64,000 nucleotides of DNA from contig NZ_CP051204.2 of the NCBI RefSeq assembly GCF_012516375.2, positions 7,921,501 to 7,985,500 on the forward strand. The letters are read 5' to 3'. A program made the translations under genes and the position numbers. The notes under the pieces were generated by a model. The model ran no database searches and had not been told where the DNA came from. It was given only the letters and a program-made list of their open reading frames with translations. The stretch comes from Chitinophaga oryzae (GTDB lineage Bacteria > Bacteroidota > Bacteroidia > Chitinophagales > Chitinophagaceae). This document shows, piece after piece, positions 26,219 to 35,352 of this stretch (its first letter is position 1; every line of letters starts with the position of its first letter).

Positions 26219-27796
26219 TTAGATGAACCGGGGTTTCAGTTCATTGGCGAGGGTGATCATTTTTTTGATACCATCTTCCGGCAGGTTACCTTTTTTGAAC
26301 TCGCCCAATACGTCAGGCAGGCGTACCTGCATTTCGTTCAGGAAAGCTTCTTCAAAAGCGCGTACCTGTTTAACCGGAACGTCACGCAGCAGGCCATTGG
26401 TACCGAGGTAGATCATCGCTACCTGTTTTTCTACCGGCAGCGGGCTGAACTGTGCTTGTTTCAGGATTTCCACGTTACGGGCGCCTTTGTCGATAACTGC
26501 TTTGGTAGCAGCGTCCAGGTCACCACCGAATTTGGAGAAGGCCTCCATTTCGCGGTATTGGGCCTGGTCGAGTTTCAGGGTACCGGATACTTTTTTCATG
26601 GATTTGATCTGCGCGTTACCACCCACACGGCTAACGGAGATACCTACGTTGATCGCAGGACGTACACCGGCGTTGAACAGGTTACCTTCCAGGAAGATCT
26701 GACCGTCGGTGATGGAGATTACGTTCGTCGGGATATAGGCAGATACGTCAGAAGCCTGTGTCTCGATGATCGGCAATGCAGTGAGGGAACCACCACCTTT
26801 TACCAGGTGTTTGATAGACTCAGGCAGGTCGTTCATCTGTTTGGCGATATCATCGTTGTTGATGATTTTCGCAGCGCGTTCGAGCAGGCGGCTGTGCAGG
26901 TAGAATACGTCACCAGGATAAGCTTCACGGCCGGGAGGACGTTTCAGCAGCAGGGACACCTCACGGTAAGCAACGGCCTGTTTGGACAGGTCATCGTATA
27001 CGATCAGGGCAGGACGGCCGCTGTCGCGGAAGAACTCACCGATGGCAGCACCGGCGAACGGAGCGTAGAACTGCAGCGGAGCAGGCTCAGATGCAGAAGC
27101 GGCAACGATCACAGTGTAAGCCATAGCGCCGGCTTCCTGTAAAGTTTTCATTACGCCCGCAACGGTAGATGCTTTCTGACCTACAGCCACGTATATACAA
27201 AATACAGGTTTACCTGCTTCGTAGAATTCTTTCTGGTTGATGATGGTGTCAATACAGATGGCAGTTTTACCGGTCTGACGGTCACCGATCACCAGCTCAC
27301 GCTGGCCACGGCCGATAGGAATCATCGCGTCGATCGCTTTGATACCTGTCTGCAGCGGTTCTTTTACCGGCTCGCGGTACAGTACGCCCGGAGCTTTACG
27401 TTCCAGCGGCATTTCGTACAGTTCACCAGTGATAGGGCCTTTACCATCGATAGGTTCGCCCAGCGTATTTACCACACGGCCTACCAGACCTTCGCCCACG
27501 TTGATGGAAGCGATCTTACCGGTACGACGTACTTTATCTCCTTCTTTGATATCCTGAGACTCACCCATCAATACCACACCTACGTTATCTTCTTCCAGGT
27601 TCAATGCGATGGCTTTTACACCATTACCGAATTCAACCAGTTCACCATAACGCACATTTCCCAGACCATAGATGCGGGCGATACCGTCACCCACCGACAA
27701 CACTGTACCCACCTCTTCGAGATCGGCAGAAGCATTGAAGTTGCTTAACTGCTGGCGTAATATCGCCGAAATTTCATCAGGTTTAATATCAACCAT
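26219..27796 (-). CDS. atpA: F1 ATP synthase subunit alpha
   Basis: 525-residue alpha subunit of the F1 head, carrying the non-catalytic nucleotide sites. The Walker A motif GDRQTGKT is at residues 171-178. The beta-barrel N-domain ([25 protein letters not shown]) and the [12 protein letters not shown] and [14 protein letters not shown] motifs are standard. It is the last gene of the operon in this window: a strong terminator follows 24 bp later, whereas in most Bacteroidota atpG comes next. Confidence 0.98.
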   Translation of the reverse strand: MVDIKPDEISAILRQQLSNFNASADLEEVGTVLSVGDGIARIYGLGNVRYGELVEFGNGVKAIALNLEEDNVGVVLMGESQDIKEGDKVRRTGKIASINVGEGLVGRVVNTLGEPIDGKGPITGELYEMPLERKAPGVLYREPVKEPLQTGIKAIDAMIPIGRGQRELVIGDRQTGKTAICIDTIINQKEFYEAGKPVFCIYVAVGQKASTVAGVMKTLQEAGAMAYTVIVAASASEPAPLQFYAPFAGAAIGEFFRDSGRPALIVYDDLSKQAVAYREVSLLLKRPPGREAYPGDVFYLHSRLLERAAKIINNDDIAKQMNDLPESIKHLVKGGGSLTALPIIETQASDVSAYIPTNVISITDGQIFLEGNLFNAGVRPAINVGISVSRVGGNAQIKSMKKVSGTLKLDQAQYREMEAFSKFGGDLDAATKAVIDKGARNVEILKQAQFSPLPVEKQVAMIYLGTNGLLRDVPVKQVRAFEEAFLNEMQVRLPDVLGEFKKGNLPEDGIKKMITLANELKPRFI

Positions 27797-27841
27797 AATT
27801 ATGCTTTTAAAAAAAGTCGTTAAAAAAGTTAGTATAACGAC

Positions 27842-27873
27842 AACAGCTTTGCGTGTACGCAGCGGCTGCTGTT
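27842..27873. repeat. Imperfect hairpin between atpH and atpA
   Basis: AACAGC...GCTGTT arms enclose an inner TGCGT-GT-ACGCA stem. It fills the 82 bp gap between atpH and atpA and is not followed by a convincing T-run on the minus strand, so it looks more like an mRNA processing or stability element than a terminator. Confidence 0.5.
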
Positions 27874-27878
27874 TTCAT

Positions 27879-28439
27879 TTAGCGTATCGCGGATACGTAA
27901 ATATTCTGACTGAATTGTTTTTTAATATCATGCAGGTCACGCGCTACGGAAGCGTCGAACAGTTTGTCGTTGGCCTCGAGTACGAAACCGCCGATCAGGT
28001 CTGCATTCACGGCAGTTTCCAACTGTACCTGCTGTGGTATCTCGCTGGCTACTTTCTGACGGATCGTGTCCAGGGTAGCGCTGTCCAGCTCTACTGCCGT
28101 GGTGATCTTCACCGTGCTGATATTTTTGATAATGTTATACTGGCGGGTGTATTCCACTGCAATTTCCGGCAGGAAAGCTTCACGCGCCTTGTTGATCAGC
28201 AGGTTGACAAAAGCCAGCGTGGTAGCGCCTACACGGCCATCGAGGATGGCGGCCATGATTTTCTGCTTTTTATCGGCCTTGATGATCGGGCTTCTCAGCA
28301 AATTCACCACATCGCGGTTGGACTTCACCAGTTGCTGCAGGAACAGCATGTCGTTCTGCACCGCTTCCAGCTGGCCCTTTTCCTGGACCAGGTCAATCAA
28401 TGATTTCGCATACCTTGATGCTAAACGGGGATTCTGCAT
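27879..28439 (-). CDS. atpH: F1 ATP synthase subunit delta
   Basis: 186-residue peripheral-stalk subunit (OSCP-like) that joins F1 to the b subunits. The N-terminal helical domain NPRLASRYAKSLIDLVQEKGQLEAV and the C-terminal KISTVKITTAVELDSATLDTIRQKV and DADLIGGFVLEANDKLFDASVARDL-type segments are characteristic. The gaps on both sides carry inverted repeats (28461-28488 and 27842-27873). Confidence 0.96.
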   Translation of the reverse strand: MQNPRLASRYAKSLIDLVQEKGQLEAVQNDMLFLQQLVKSNRDVVNLLRSPIIKADKKQKIMAAILDGRVGATTLAFVNLLINKAREAFLPEIAVEYTRQYNIIKNISTVKITTAVELDSATLDTIRQKVASEIPQQVQLETAVNADLIGGFVLEANDKLFDASVARDLHDIKKQFSQNIYVSAIR

Positions 28440-28460
28440 ATATGCTTATAGCTTTTAGCC

Positions 28461-28488
28461 GTCAGCCTCCGGGATCCCGGAGGCTGAC
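28461..28488. repeat. Perfect 28 bp palindrome between atpF and atpH
   Basis: GTCAGCCTCCGGGA is followed at once by its exact reverse complement, giving a 14 bp GC-rich stem with no spare loop bases. It sits in the 59 bp gap between atpF and atpH. On the minus strand no T-run follows (CGGCTAAAAGC), so it is unlikely to be a simple terminator. Confidence 0.85.
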
Positions 28489-28498
28489 AGTTAATCTC

Positions 28499-28993
28499 TT
28501 AATTCAGTTTAATTTCTCCGGCCAGTTGTTTCACATAAGATTCCTGTGCTGATTTGTCAGACAGTTCTCTTCTCAGCACTTTCTCAGCTACCTCGATCAC
28601 GAGGGTGCCTACCTGGTTTTTCACATCCGTTAACGCAGCCATTTTCTGGTTTTCGATAGCGGTGTAAGCTTCGGAGATGATTTTTTTGGCTTCAGCCTGT
28701 GCCTGCGCTTTCGCTTCGCTGATGATCGCGTCTTTCGCGTCTTTCGCCTCTTTCAGAATTTTGCTTCTTTCAGCTTTCGCTTCAGCCAGTACGTGCTCGT
28801 GCTCAGCTTTCATTTGTGCCATCTCTTCTTTTACTCTTTCAGCAGAAGCGATGGAATCTGCGATAGAACCTTCCCTTTCTTTCAAAACAGCGAGGATCGG
28901 AGTCCAGGCAAATTTTTTCAGCACCAGGAATACGATAACGAAGATGACAAATGAAATCAGAAACAAACCTAACGCGGGGAGCAACAGATCCAT
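28499..28993 (-). CDS. atpF: F0 ATP synthase subunit b
   Basis: 164 residues. One N-terminal membrane helix (about 5-27, LPALGLFLISFVIFVIVFLVL) is followed by a long charged coiled coil rich in alternating Ala, Glu and Lys (about 35-140) that forms the peripheral stalk. Length and architecture are standard for bacterial b subunits. Confidence 0.96.
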   Translation of the reverse strand: MDLLLPALGLFLISFVIFVIVFLVLKKFAWTPILAVLKEREGSIADSIASAERVKEEMAQMKAEHEHVLAEAKAERSKILKEAKDAKDAIISEAKAQAQAEAKKIISEAYTAIENQKMAALTDVKNQVGTLVIEVAEKVLRRELSDKSAQESYVKQLAGEIKLN

Positions 28994-29001
28994 ATAAATA
29001 T

Positions 29002-29143
29002 AATTTTTTGATTTTCGATTTTTAGATTTTTTGATTTGAGATCAACGAGTTTTTGAGTTCGATTTAAAATCATTACCCCAAAAAATCAAAAAATCCCAAA
29101 ATCAGAATTACTGCATCCATTGCCCTGTGCGCCGGATGCAGTA
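29002..29143. repeat. Inverted repeat plus hairpin between atpE and atpF
   Basis: Two structures fill the gap. Outer: about 29002-29037 (reiterated GATTTTTTGATTT words) pairs imperfectly with about 29080-29109 (AAAAAATCAAAAAATCCCAAAATC). Inner to atpE: a 10 bp perfect stem TACTGCATCC/GGATGCAGTA at 29109-29118 and 29134-29143. On the minus strand the 10 bp hairpin lies just after the atpE stop and is followed by T-rich sequence, so it could attenuate transcription after the c-subunit gene. Confidence 0.7.
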
Positions 29144-29154
29144 AAAAGTTTGGC

Positions 29155-29430
<276 letters not shown>

Positions 29431-29436
29431 TTAAAA

Positions 29437-29512
29437 AATTACGAATTACGAATTACGAATTACGAATCAGGAACTACCAATCACTTCAATTCGTAATTCG
29501 TAATTCGTAATT
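29437..29512. repeat. Inverted repeat of tandem ATTACGA words between atpB and atpE
   Basis: The left arm, 29437-29467, is a tandem array of the 7-mer AATTACG (four and a half copies). The right arm, 29488-29512, is the same array inverted (TAATTCG copies). They can form a 25 bp perfect stem around a loop of about 25 nt. It occupies nearly the whole gap between atpB and atpE. Confidence 0.85.
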
Positions 29513-29514
29513 AT

Positions 29515-30675
29515 TTAGTGGTGATCGTCATGTCCGCCTTCCATCGCCTGACCGATAAACACAGCTGTCAGGTTGGCAAAGATAAACGCCTGGATAAATG
29601 CTACCAGCAGCTCCAGCATCATCATCACAATGTTGAACACAATCGTGATCGGCAGGAAGCCGTAACCAGCTGTTTTGTTCAGGGAACCAAATATAAACAC
29701 CAGGGAAATGATACTCAGAATGATAATGTGGCCCGCCAGGATGTTGGCAAACAACCTGATCATCAGGGAAACCGGTTTGGTGAACACCCCGATCAGCTCT
29801 ACCGGAGCCAGGATGAATTTTACGCCAAAAGGCACAGGAGGATTGAAAATGTGACCCCAGAAATGTTTGTTGGTAGCAAACATCGTAGCGATGAAGCTGA
29901 TCAGCGCCAGCGCCGCAGTTACCGCAATATTACCGGTTACGTTGGCAGAACCCGGTAACAGGCCCAGCAGGTTGTTGATCAGGATAAAGAAGAATATTGT
30001 CAGGATCAGCGGAGTGTATTTCTCAGCTTTTTTACCGGGAATGTTCGGTTTTACCACTTCGTCGCGCATGAAGATGATCACCGGTTCTACCAGGCTCTGG
30101 AAGCCTTTGGGGGCCTTTTTGGAGCCACGTACCCGGTAAGCTTTCGCTACGTTCAGCATCAGCACGATCAGCAGGATAGCGGCAATCAGCATGGAAGTAA
30201 CGTTCTTCGTCATAGAGAAGTCGTAGATCTTCTCGCCGGTAGGCATATCGTTGCCATCCACTGCGATGATCCGGCCTTCGATGAACTGGGCAGGGTCCAG
30301 GCCTTTTTCATGCAGATAATGCGCATTCACAATACGGTAACCCTCATACGCCTCATGACCATGGTGGAAATGAGAAGCAGAAAATACAGAAAGTCCACGT
30401 GCAGGGTTGTAAATAATAACCGGCAGCGGTATGGTATAATGTGACTCGCCGATGCTGAAAAAGTGCCAGTCATAGGCATCTTTAACGTGACCGAGAATTA
30501 CTTCCTTCGCATCAAATTTTTTAGGTTCTGTAGCTTCTGCTTCATGAGCATGCTCTTCTGTTGCATGTTCCGCACCCTCTACAGGCGCTGCATAAGCAAA
30601 ATTACCAAAACCGTGAAGGCCTAGAGCCATCACAAGTGCTACCACTCCGTGTTTGAACTTACTGAAAGAAATCAC
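29515..30675 (-). CDS. atpB: F0 ATP synthase subunit a
   Basis: 386-residue membrane stator subunit. It is longer than the roughly 270 residues of E. coli because it begins with a signal peptide (ending near NFAYAAP) and a histidine/glutamate-rich periplasmic segment (GAEHATEEHAHEAEATE), a form common in Bacteroidota. The essential arginine of the proton path is R307 in MIRLFANILAGH. The C-terminus ends in a short GGHDDHH tail. The start is a GTG at 30675. A -7 element at 30695-30702 supports it and puts atpB first in the operon. Confidence 0.96.
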   Translation of the reverse strand: MISFSKFKHGVVALVMALGLHGFGNFAYAAPVEGAEHATEEHAHEAEATEPKKFDAKEVILGHVKDAYDWHFFSIGESHYTIPLPVIIYNPARGLSVFSASHFHHGHEAYEGYRIVNAHYLHEKGLDPAQFIEGRIIAVDGNDMPTGEKIYDFSMTKNVTSMLIAAILLIVLMLNVAKAYRVRGSKKAPKGFQSLVEPVIIFMRDEVVKPNIPGKKAEKYTPLILTIFFFILINNLLGLLPGSANVTGNIAVTAALALISFIATMFATNKHFWGHIFNPPVPFGVKFILAPVELIGVFTKPVSLMIRLFANILAGHIIILSIISLVFIFGSLNKTAGYGFLPITIVFNIVMMMLELLVAFIQAFIFANLTAVFIGQAMEGGHDDHH

Positions 30676-30694
30676 CGTTTTCTGAAATTTTGCG

Positions 30695-30702
30695 CAAAGA
30701 TA
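30695..30702 (-). promoter_or_regulatory. atp operon -7 element TATCTTTG
   Basis: Perfect TAnnTTTG match 20 bp upstream of the GTG start of atpB; predicts a leader of about 14 nt. Confidence 0.6.
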
Positions 30703-30826
30703 AACGATTTTGTCTCAAAAATTCAGCGACTATGGAAAAAATGATGGAGATAATATAAATATATTGATAACCAACATCTTAAATCGTCCTGAAAGCGAAC
30801 TGCCTGTTAAGAAAAGAACACAAAAA

Positions 30827-30853
30827 ATGGCAGATCTTTTAGCGATCTGCCAT
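30827..30853. terminator. Bidirectional terminator-like hairpin after the ABC exporter
   Basis: A perfect 10 bp stem (arms 30827-30836 and 30844-30853, ATGGCAGATC) with a 7 nt loop. It is followed by TTTTTTG on the minus strand, where it ends the ABC exporter transcript, and by an A/T tract on the plus strand. Confidence 0.75.
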
Positions 30854-30928
30854 ATATATTTTTTTATTATTTAATAGTCGCGGCCGAACTGCCACAAAGC
30901 CGCAGTAACCCCGGCCTGCCCCCGGCAT

Positions 30929-32689
30929 TTATACCTTATTGGCATTAAACTGCATACTGTGGAGCTTGTAATAGAACCCTTCCAGCTTCAGCAGTTCCTC
31001 ATGGGTGCCCATCTCTTTAATCTCCCCTTTGTCCAGCACGATAATTTTATCGGCCTTGCTGATGGTAGATAACCGATGAGCGATAATCACTGCGGTCCTG
31101 TCTGCTATCAGCTTATCAATAGCCTGCTGGATCATCATTTCGGATTCCGTGTCCACGGAAGAGGTAGCTTCGTCGAGGATCAGGATGGCCGGATTGTACA
31201 ACAACGCCCGCACAAAGGAAATCAGCTGTCGCTGTCCCAAAGACAACGTGCTGCCCCGCTCCATCACCTGGTAGTCATATCCGCCGGGCAACTGCATAAT
31301 GAAATCATGTATCCCGATCAGCCGGGACGCTTCCTCAACCTGCTCCCGGGTAATCGCCTTGTTATGCAGGGTGATATTATCGTAGATAGAACCGGAAAAC
31401 AGGAAAACATCCTGCAACACCACCCCTATCCTGCTGCGTAAGGCCTCCAGCGAATAAGCCGGCAGCTCAATGCCGTCGATTTTAATACTGCCCTTCTGGA
31501 TTTCATACAGCCGGTTCAGGATACTGATAATGGTCGTCTTGCCGGAACCGGTATGCCCCACAATCGCCACAGTATCCCCCGGATCAGCATGGAAGGTAAT
31601 GTCCTTCAGCACATAACGGTCATCTACATACGCAAAATGCACATGGTCGAAAGTGATAGCGCCTTTCATCTGCTCCCCTTTCTCATGGCCCCTGTCAGGG
31701 ATATAATCCTGGTTGTCCAGTATCCTGAACACACGCTCGCTGGCCACCATCCCCATCTGGAGGGTGTTGAACTTATCGGCCAGCATACGCAGCGGACGGA
31801 ACAGCATATTGAGGTACATAATAAACGCAATCATCACCCCCTGTGTCACTTCATAGTTCAATACCTTGTTGGACCCCCACCATACCATCAGGCCCAGGGA
31901 AATCGCCAGAATAATTTCTACCACCGGGAAAAACACCGAATACGCAAATATGGCGTCGATATTTGCCTTGCGATGCTCCTTGTTAATATGTTTGAACCGT
32001 GCAAACTCCCGTTTTTCCGCGGTAAACGCCTGCACCACCACCATGCCGGTCAGGTGCTCCTGCACAAAGGCATTGAGCGCTGATACCGCATTCCGCACCC
32101 GGTAGAAGGATTTGTTCACGCTTTCCTTAAAAACATAAGTCGCAAAAATCAATATCGGGAAAGGCGACAGGCTGACCAGCGTCAGGCGCCAGTCCTCAAT
32201 AAACATCACCACCAGTATCGCCAGAATGGTCAGCAGGTCAGAAACGATGGAGATAATCCCCTCCGAAAACACGTCATTGATGGCCTCAATGTCGTTCACC
32301 GTACGGGTGGTCAGCGTCCCGATCGGCGTTTTATCGAAAAACGCCAGGTTCAGGTGCACGATCTTCTTGTACACCGTTACCCGCAGGTCTTTCACCACAG
32401 ACTGCCCCAGCCAGTTGGTGAGGTACGAAAAGTAAAACCGGACAACGGTTTCCACCGCCAGCAAAGCGATCTGTACAATCGTTACGGTCACCAGCATTTT
32501 CATGAGCTGGCTGGCAATATATTTATCAACGGTAACCTGAATCAGATAGGGCCTCAGCGGAGAGATGACAGCGAAAATCACGGTCATCACCACAGACAGG
32601 TACAATGCCCGCTTGTAAGGTGCCGCAAACGTGAAGATGCGTCGTAGTAAACTGAAATCAAATACTTTCTTTACGGCCAGATTTTCCAA
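30929..32689 (-). CDS. ABC exporter, fused permease and ATPase (MsbA-like)
   Basis: 586-residue half-transporter that should act as a homodimer. Six membrane helices span about 20-310. The nucleotide-binding domain (about 345-580) has Walker A GHTGSGKTT, Walker B AILILDEATSSVD and the H-loop IAHRLSTI. The signature is LSLGQ instead of LSGGQ, a variant common among such exporters. Substrate could be lipid or drug; nothing nearby decides. The only possible start before residue 35 is a TTG at 32689, because a stop codon lies in frame just upstream. A -7 element at 32716-32723 fits it. Confidence 0.93.
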   Translation of the reverse strand: MENLAVKKVFDFSLLRRIFTFAAPYKRALYLSVVMTVIFAVISPLRPYLIQVTVDKYIASQLMKMLVTVTIVQIALLAVETVVRFYFSYLTNWLGQSVVKDLRVTVYKKIVHLNLAFFDKTPIGTLTTRTVNDIEAINDVFSEGIISIVSDLLTILAILVVMFIEDWRLTLVSLSPFPILIFATYVFKESVNKSFYRVRNAVSALNAFVQEHLTGMVVVQAFTAEKREFARFKHINKEHRKANIDAIFAYSVFFPVVEIILAISLGLMVWWGSNKVLNYEVTQGVMIAFIMYLNMLFRPLRMLADKFNTLQMGMVASERVFRILDNQDYIPDRGHEKGEQMKGAITFDHVHFAYVDDRYVLKDITFHADPGDTVAIVGHTGSGKTTIISILNRLYEIQKGSIKIDGIELPAYSLEALRSRIGVVLQDVFLFSGSIYDNITLHNKAITREQVEEASRLIGIHDFIMQLPGGYDYQVMERGSTLSLGQRQLISFVRALLYNPAILILDEATSSVDTESEMMIQQAIDKLIADRTAVIIAHRLSTISKADKIIVLDKGEIKEMGTHEELLKLEGFYYKLHSMQFNANKV

Positions 32690-32715
32690 GGGAATGATTT
32701 TAGACTAAACTATAA

Positions 32716-32723
32716 CAAACCTA
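32716..32723 (-). promoter_or_regulatory. ABC exporter -7 element TAGGTTTG
   Basis: Perfect TAnnTTTG match 27 bp upstream of the TTG start, between that start and the large inverted repeat. It shows the exporter is transcribed separately from the gene upstream. Confidence 0.55.
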
Positions 32724-32730
32724 GTACATT

Positions 32731-32885
32731 TCACGCAAAGGCGCAAAGCAGCAAAGAGCGCAAAGGATAATATAAGCAGGCAGAGAAAGCAAAGGGGCGA
32801 AGATCACATTTGATCTTCGCCCCTTTGCTTTCTTATTTAGTCTTAAAAATCTTTGCGCTCTTTGCTGCTTTGCGCCTTTGCGTGA
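32731..32885. repeat. Nested perfect inverted repeat of GCAAAG words
   Basis: The outer arms 32731-32765 and 32851-32885 are exact reverse complements over 35 bp and reiterate a CGCAAAGG/GCAAAG word. Inside them, 32785-32806 and 32811-32832 form a second exact 22 bp stem with a 4 nt loop (CATT). The right arm stops exactly at the stop codon of the caspase-like gene. The whole element can fold into one long hairpin or extrude as a cruciform. It probably ends that transcript, though no long T-run follows. Confidence 0.92.
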
Positions 32886-35087
32886 CTATTTTTTCTCATC
32901 TTTCATGATCTGGCGGTAAGCCTTGATGAAGATAGCGCCGAGGTTTTTGTGCGGCGGTACGTAGTCGCTGAACAGCTCCCGGTTACGGGCGTCCGGCGCA
33001 AATCTTTTGCCCAGCTGCGCCCACATTACTACCCAGTCCACATTTTTACCGGCACGTACCACATCTTCCAGGCTGTGGATGATAGGCTCGTTCACAAAAC
33101 GGGTACCTACCTGTTTGGAGGAAATGATATGTGCCTCCGGAGATTTTTCCAGTACGGTAGCGAGGTTGTGATAACCGCCGCAGGAGCCCAGTACCACGAT
33201 CTTGGCAGAGCTTTGCAGGTTGTCCAGCGTGGTGTTGATATGGTAACTGTGACCACGGTGGATGAAGATCGTCGGGTGAATATCGTTTTCATCGAGGTAT
33301 TCAGACAACCGCTGTATGGCTTCCTTATCGCCCGGTTCATCTATCGGCAGGTTGGCGTAGATGGTAGTGGGCTTGCCTTTCAGGGATGTGATGGTCACCC
33401 AGTATTTGTTCTTCACCGCTTTCCAGTCGGAAGACGGGAAGTTGCCCATAAAGCTGGCGTAAGAATCCTGTCCGTCCTTGTCGCCGTAGAAAAACACCTG
33501 CTGGTACACACGGCCGCTATCGCTTTGCAGCGTATTAAAACCTACGAAGTTGATGGGCGGCAATGACAGTTCAGCAGCGATATCCGTGGCTTTGGAAGAA
33601 TCGTTTTCCCCTTTGGCGGATTCGTTTTCAAACAGGCTGGTAAGCAGCTGATAGATCACCGTGCCTCTTCTGTCGTTGTGTTTTTTTACATAAGCCAGGT
33701 TTTTCTTCACTTCTGCGCGGAGGAAGTTGAGCAGCTTCTCATCGCGGATACTGCCGAAAGAGTTGGCTACGTCCACCGCGTCTTCCAGGTCTTCGGTTTT
33801 CTCCAGATTCTGCACATATTTCTGCATCAGGTAGTTGGAGTTTTCCGGCGCCATGGATTTCAGGAAATGGTCCAGTGTGTTGAAGCCGGCGGCCATGGCG
33901 ATGAATTTCTTGAAGCGATCGAAGTTGATCATCATCAGGAGACTATCGCCGCGGGGCGGTTTCATACGGATCATCATCTGGTCGTACAAACCGGCGTTGT
34001 TATGATTGGTATAACTGGAAGTATACAGTTCTTCCTGCCCGTTGATGATCAGGTAATACAACTCTTCCGGCGTAAAGTCTTTCACGATGCGGAAGCGTAC
34101 GGCGGCCGATTCTTCGTGCAGGTCGTTCACTTCGCGGATATACAGCAGTGATTTGGCCAGCATGTTTTCCATCATGGCCTTCATACCGAAAGGATTACGG
34201 CCTTCGCTCTTCATTTTCTGCAGCGCCACCATGGATTTCACCATCTGTTTGTAGTACTGGTAGTCGTTGTCCACTACCGTTTCCAGTTTCTCTACGGTGA
34301 TAGACCCGTCCATCAGCTGGTCAATGAAAGGCAGGATCTTGGTGCTTTGCGGGGACTGCCCGATACGGACGATCAGCTGCACCACCGGGTCCTGGTTCTT
34401 TTTGATCAGGTTGGCCATCGGCGTGTAGGAAGTGGCGTAAGTCAGTACCTGGTTAGGGTATTTGCGGGCCACTGCCGCCACGATGGAGTCTGTTCCCGGA
34501 TAGTCCAGGTAGCCCTGTAATTTGGGCATCACGGTTTCCAGGTTGTTGAAAGCGTATTTGGAGAACACTTCTCCTCTTGCCTCTTTGTAGCCCGGGTTAT
34601 CGTGAAAGATTTCGATAATACGTTCGGAGGCGTCGAAAGAGAGGTTTTTGATGTAGGGCTCGATGCTTTTCCCTTTGATATCTGCCCGCATCATATTGCG
34701 GTAGGCACTGATCATAGAGGGCGCTTCTTCCGGCTCTATTTTACGACGGGACCTTTTCTGGTTATAATCCTTTACGACGGTATAAAGCCCTGTCAGGTAT
34801 TTTACTTTGAGACGGTGGTCCAGTGCGGAGTCCCGTTCTATTTCGATCTGCATATCGTCTACTTCTTTCAGCAGGGCGTTGGTTACCTGGAGATTGATGG
34901 TCTGATCATCAGACACTTTCACCAGATCGTCCGCCTTGCCGTCAAATTTCGCGGCTGCAGCCTGTTCTTTATCAATGTTGTCATGGAATCCCTGCCTGCT
35001 GATAGGTATCTGTAAATGACCGTTTTGCGCGTGCACAAGGCTGCTTTGAGAAGCCGCCAGCAATAACAGAAGTAAAATTTTTCTCAT
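32886..35087 (-). CDS. Exported protein with possible caspase-like C-terminal domain
   Basis: 733 residues with a strong signal peptide (RKILLLLLLAASQSSLVHA-QN). Residues about 40-500 are helical and charged, without a family I recognise. The C-terminal 200 residues look alpha/beta. A hydrophobic strand followed by HRGHSYH (His610, 613, 616), then KIVVLGSCGGY (Cys636) and later AHIISSKQVGTR, is the spacing and pattern of the His/Cys dyad in clan CD peptidases (caspase, gingipain, CHAT). This assignment is by motif only. The reading frame continues up to 35132, but a -7 element at 35118-35125 and the signal peptide fix the start at 35087. It ends in Lys-Lys-stop directly against the large inverted repeat. 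Confidence 0.82.
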   Translation of the reverse strand: MRKILLLLLLAASQSSLVHAQNGHLQIPISRQGFHDNIDKEQAAAAKFDGKADDLVKVSDDQTINLQVTNALLKEVDDMQIEIERDSALDHRLKVKYLTGLYTVVKDYNQKRSRRKIEPEEAPSMISAYRNMMRADIKGKSIEPYIKNLSFDASERIIEIFHDNPGYKEARGEVFSKYAFNNLETVMPKLQGYLDYPGTDSIVAAVARKYPNQVLTYATSYTPMANLIKKNQDPVVQLIVRIGQSPQSTKILPFIDQLMDGSITVEKLETVVDNDYQYYKQMVKSMVALQKMKSEGRNPFGMKAMMENMLAKSLLYIREVNDLHEESAAVRFRIVKDFTPEELYYLIINGQEELYTSSYTNHNNAGLYDQMMIRMKPPRGDSLLMMINFDRFKKFIAMAAGFNTLDHFLKSMAPENSNYLMQKYVQNLEKTEDLEDAVDVANSFGSIRDEKLLNFLRAEVKKNLAYVKKHNDRRGTVIYQLLTSLFENESAKGENDSSKATDIAAELSLPPINFVGFNTLQSDSGRVYQQVFFYGDKDGQDSYASFMGNFPSSDWKAVKNKYWVTITSLKGKPTTIYANLPIDEPGDKEAIQRLSEYLDENDIHPTIFIHRGHSYHINTTLDNLQSSAKIVVLGSCGGYHNLATVLEKSPEAHIISSKQVGTRFVNEPIIHSLEDVVRAGKNVDWVVMWAQLGKRFAPDARNRELFSDYVPPHKNLGAIFIKAYRQIMKDEKK

Positions 35088-35117
35088 TGTAAATGTACTT
35101 TTCACTCGACCAGATAG

Positions 35118-35125
35118 CAAATTTA
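35118..35125 (-). promoter_or_regulatory. -7 element TAAATTTG of the caspase-like gene
   Basis: Perfect TAnnTTTG match 31 bp upstream of the ATG at 35087, within the 265 bp divergent region shared with the response regulator gene. Confidence 0.55.
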
Positions 35126-35318
35126 CAACCAAATTATGAGAGCTGTATGTACCGGCAGCTTATCACATCAGGATCAGAAGAATACGAATACTAAAATAAG
35201 AACATGTTAATCCGCAACGGAATTCTGTGTAACTTGCTGTTTGTCAATGTGAAAAAGAGTGGTATTGAATTAACAATTTCATAATGTTAATTTTCCATTA
35301 ATCACGGAACCGGCTTTA

Positions 35319-35326
35319 TAATTTTG
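35319..35326 (+). promoter_or_regulatory. -7 element TAATTTTG of the PhoB-like operon
   Basis: Perfect TAnnTTTG match 27 bp before the ATG at 35353; predicts a leader of about 20 nt. No clear phosphate-box-like direct repeats were recognised upstream. Confidence 0.55.
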
Positions 35327-35352
35327 TGCCGTCTTTTTAAAAGCAAATTTTT

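Noticed and set aside
26144..27142. Plus-strand frame of 332 codons over atpA
   Set aside because: It is antisense to an unmistakable atpA and only follows its codon bias.
30929..32689. ABC signature LSLGQ instead of LSGGQ as a sign of a dead transporter
   Set aside because: LSxGQ variants are common in active exporters, and Walker A, Walker B and the H-loop are intact.
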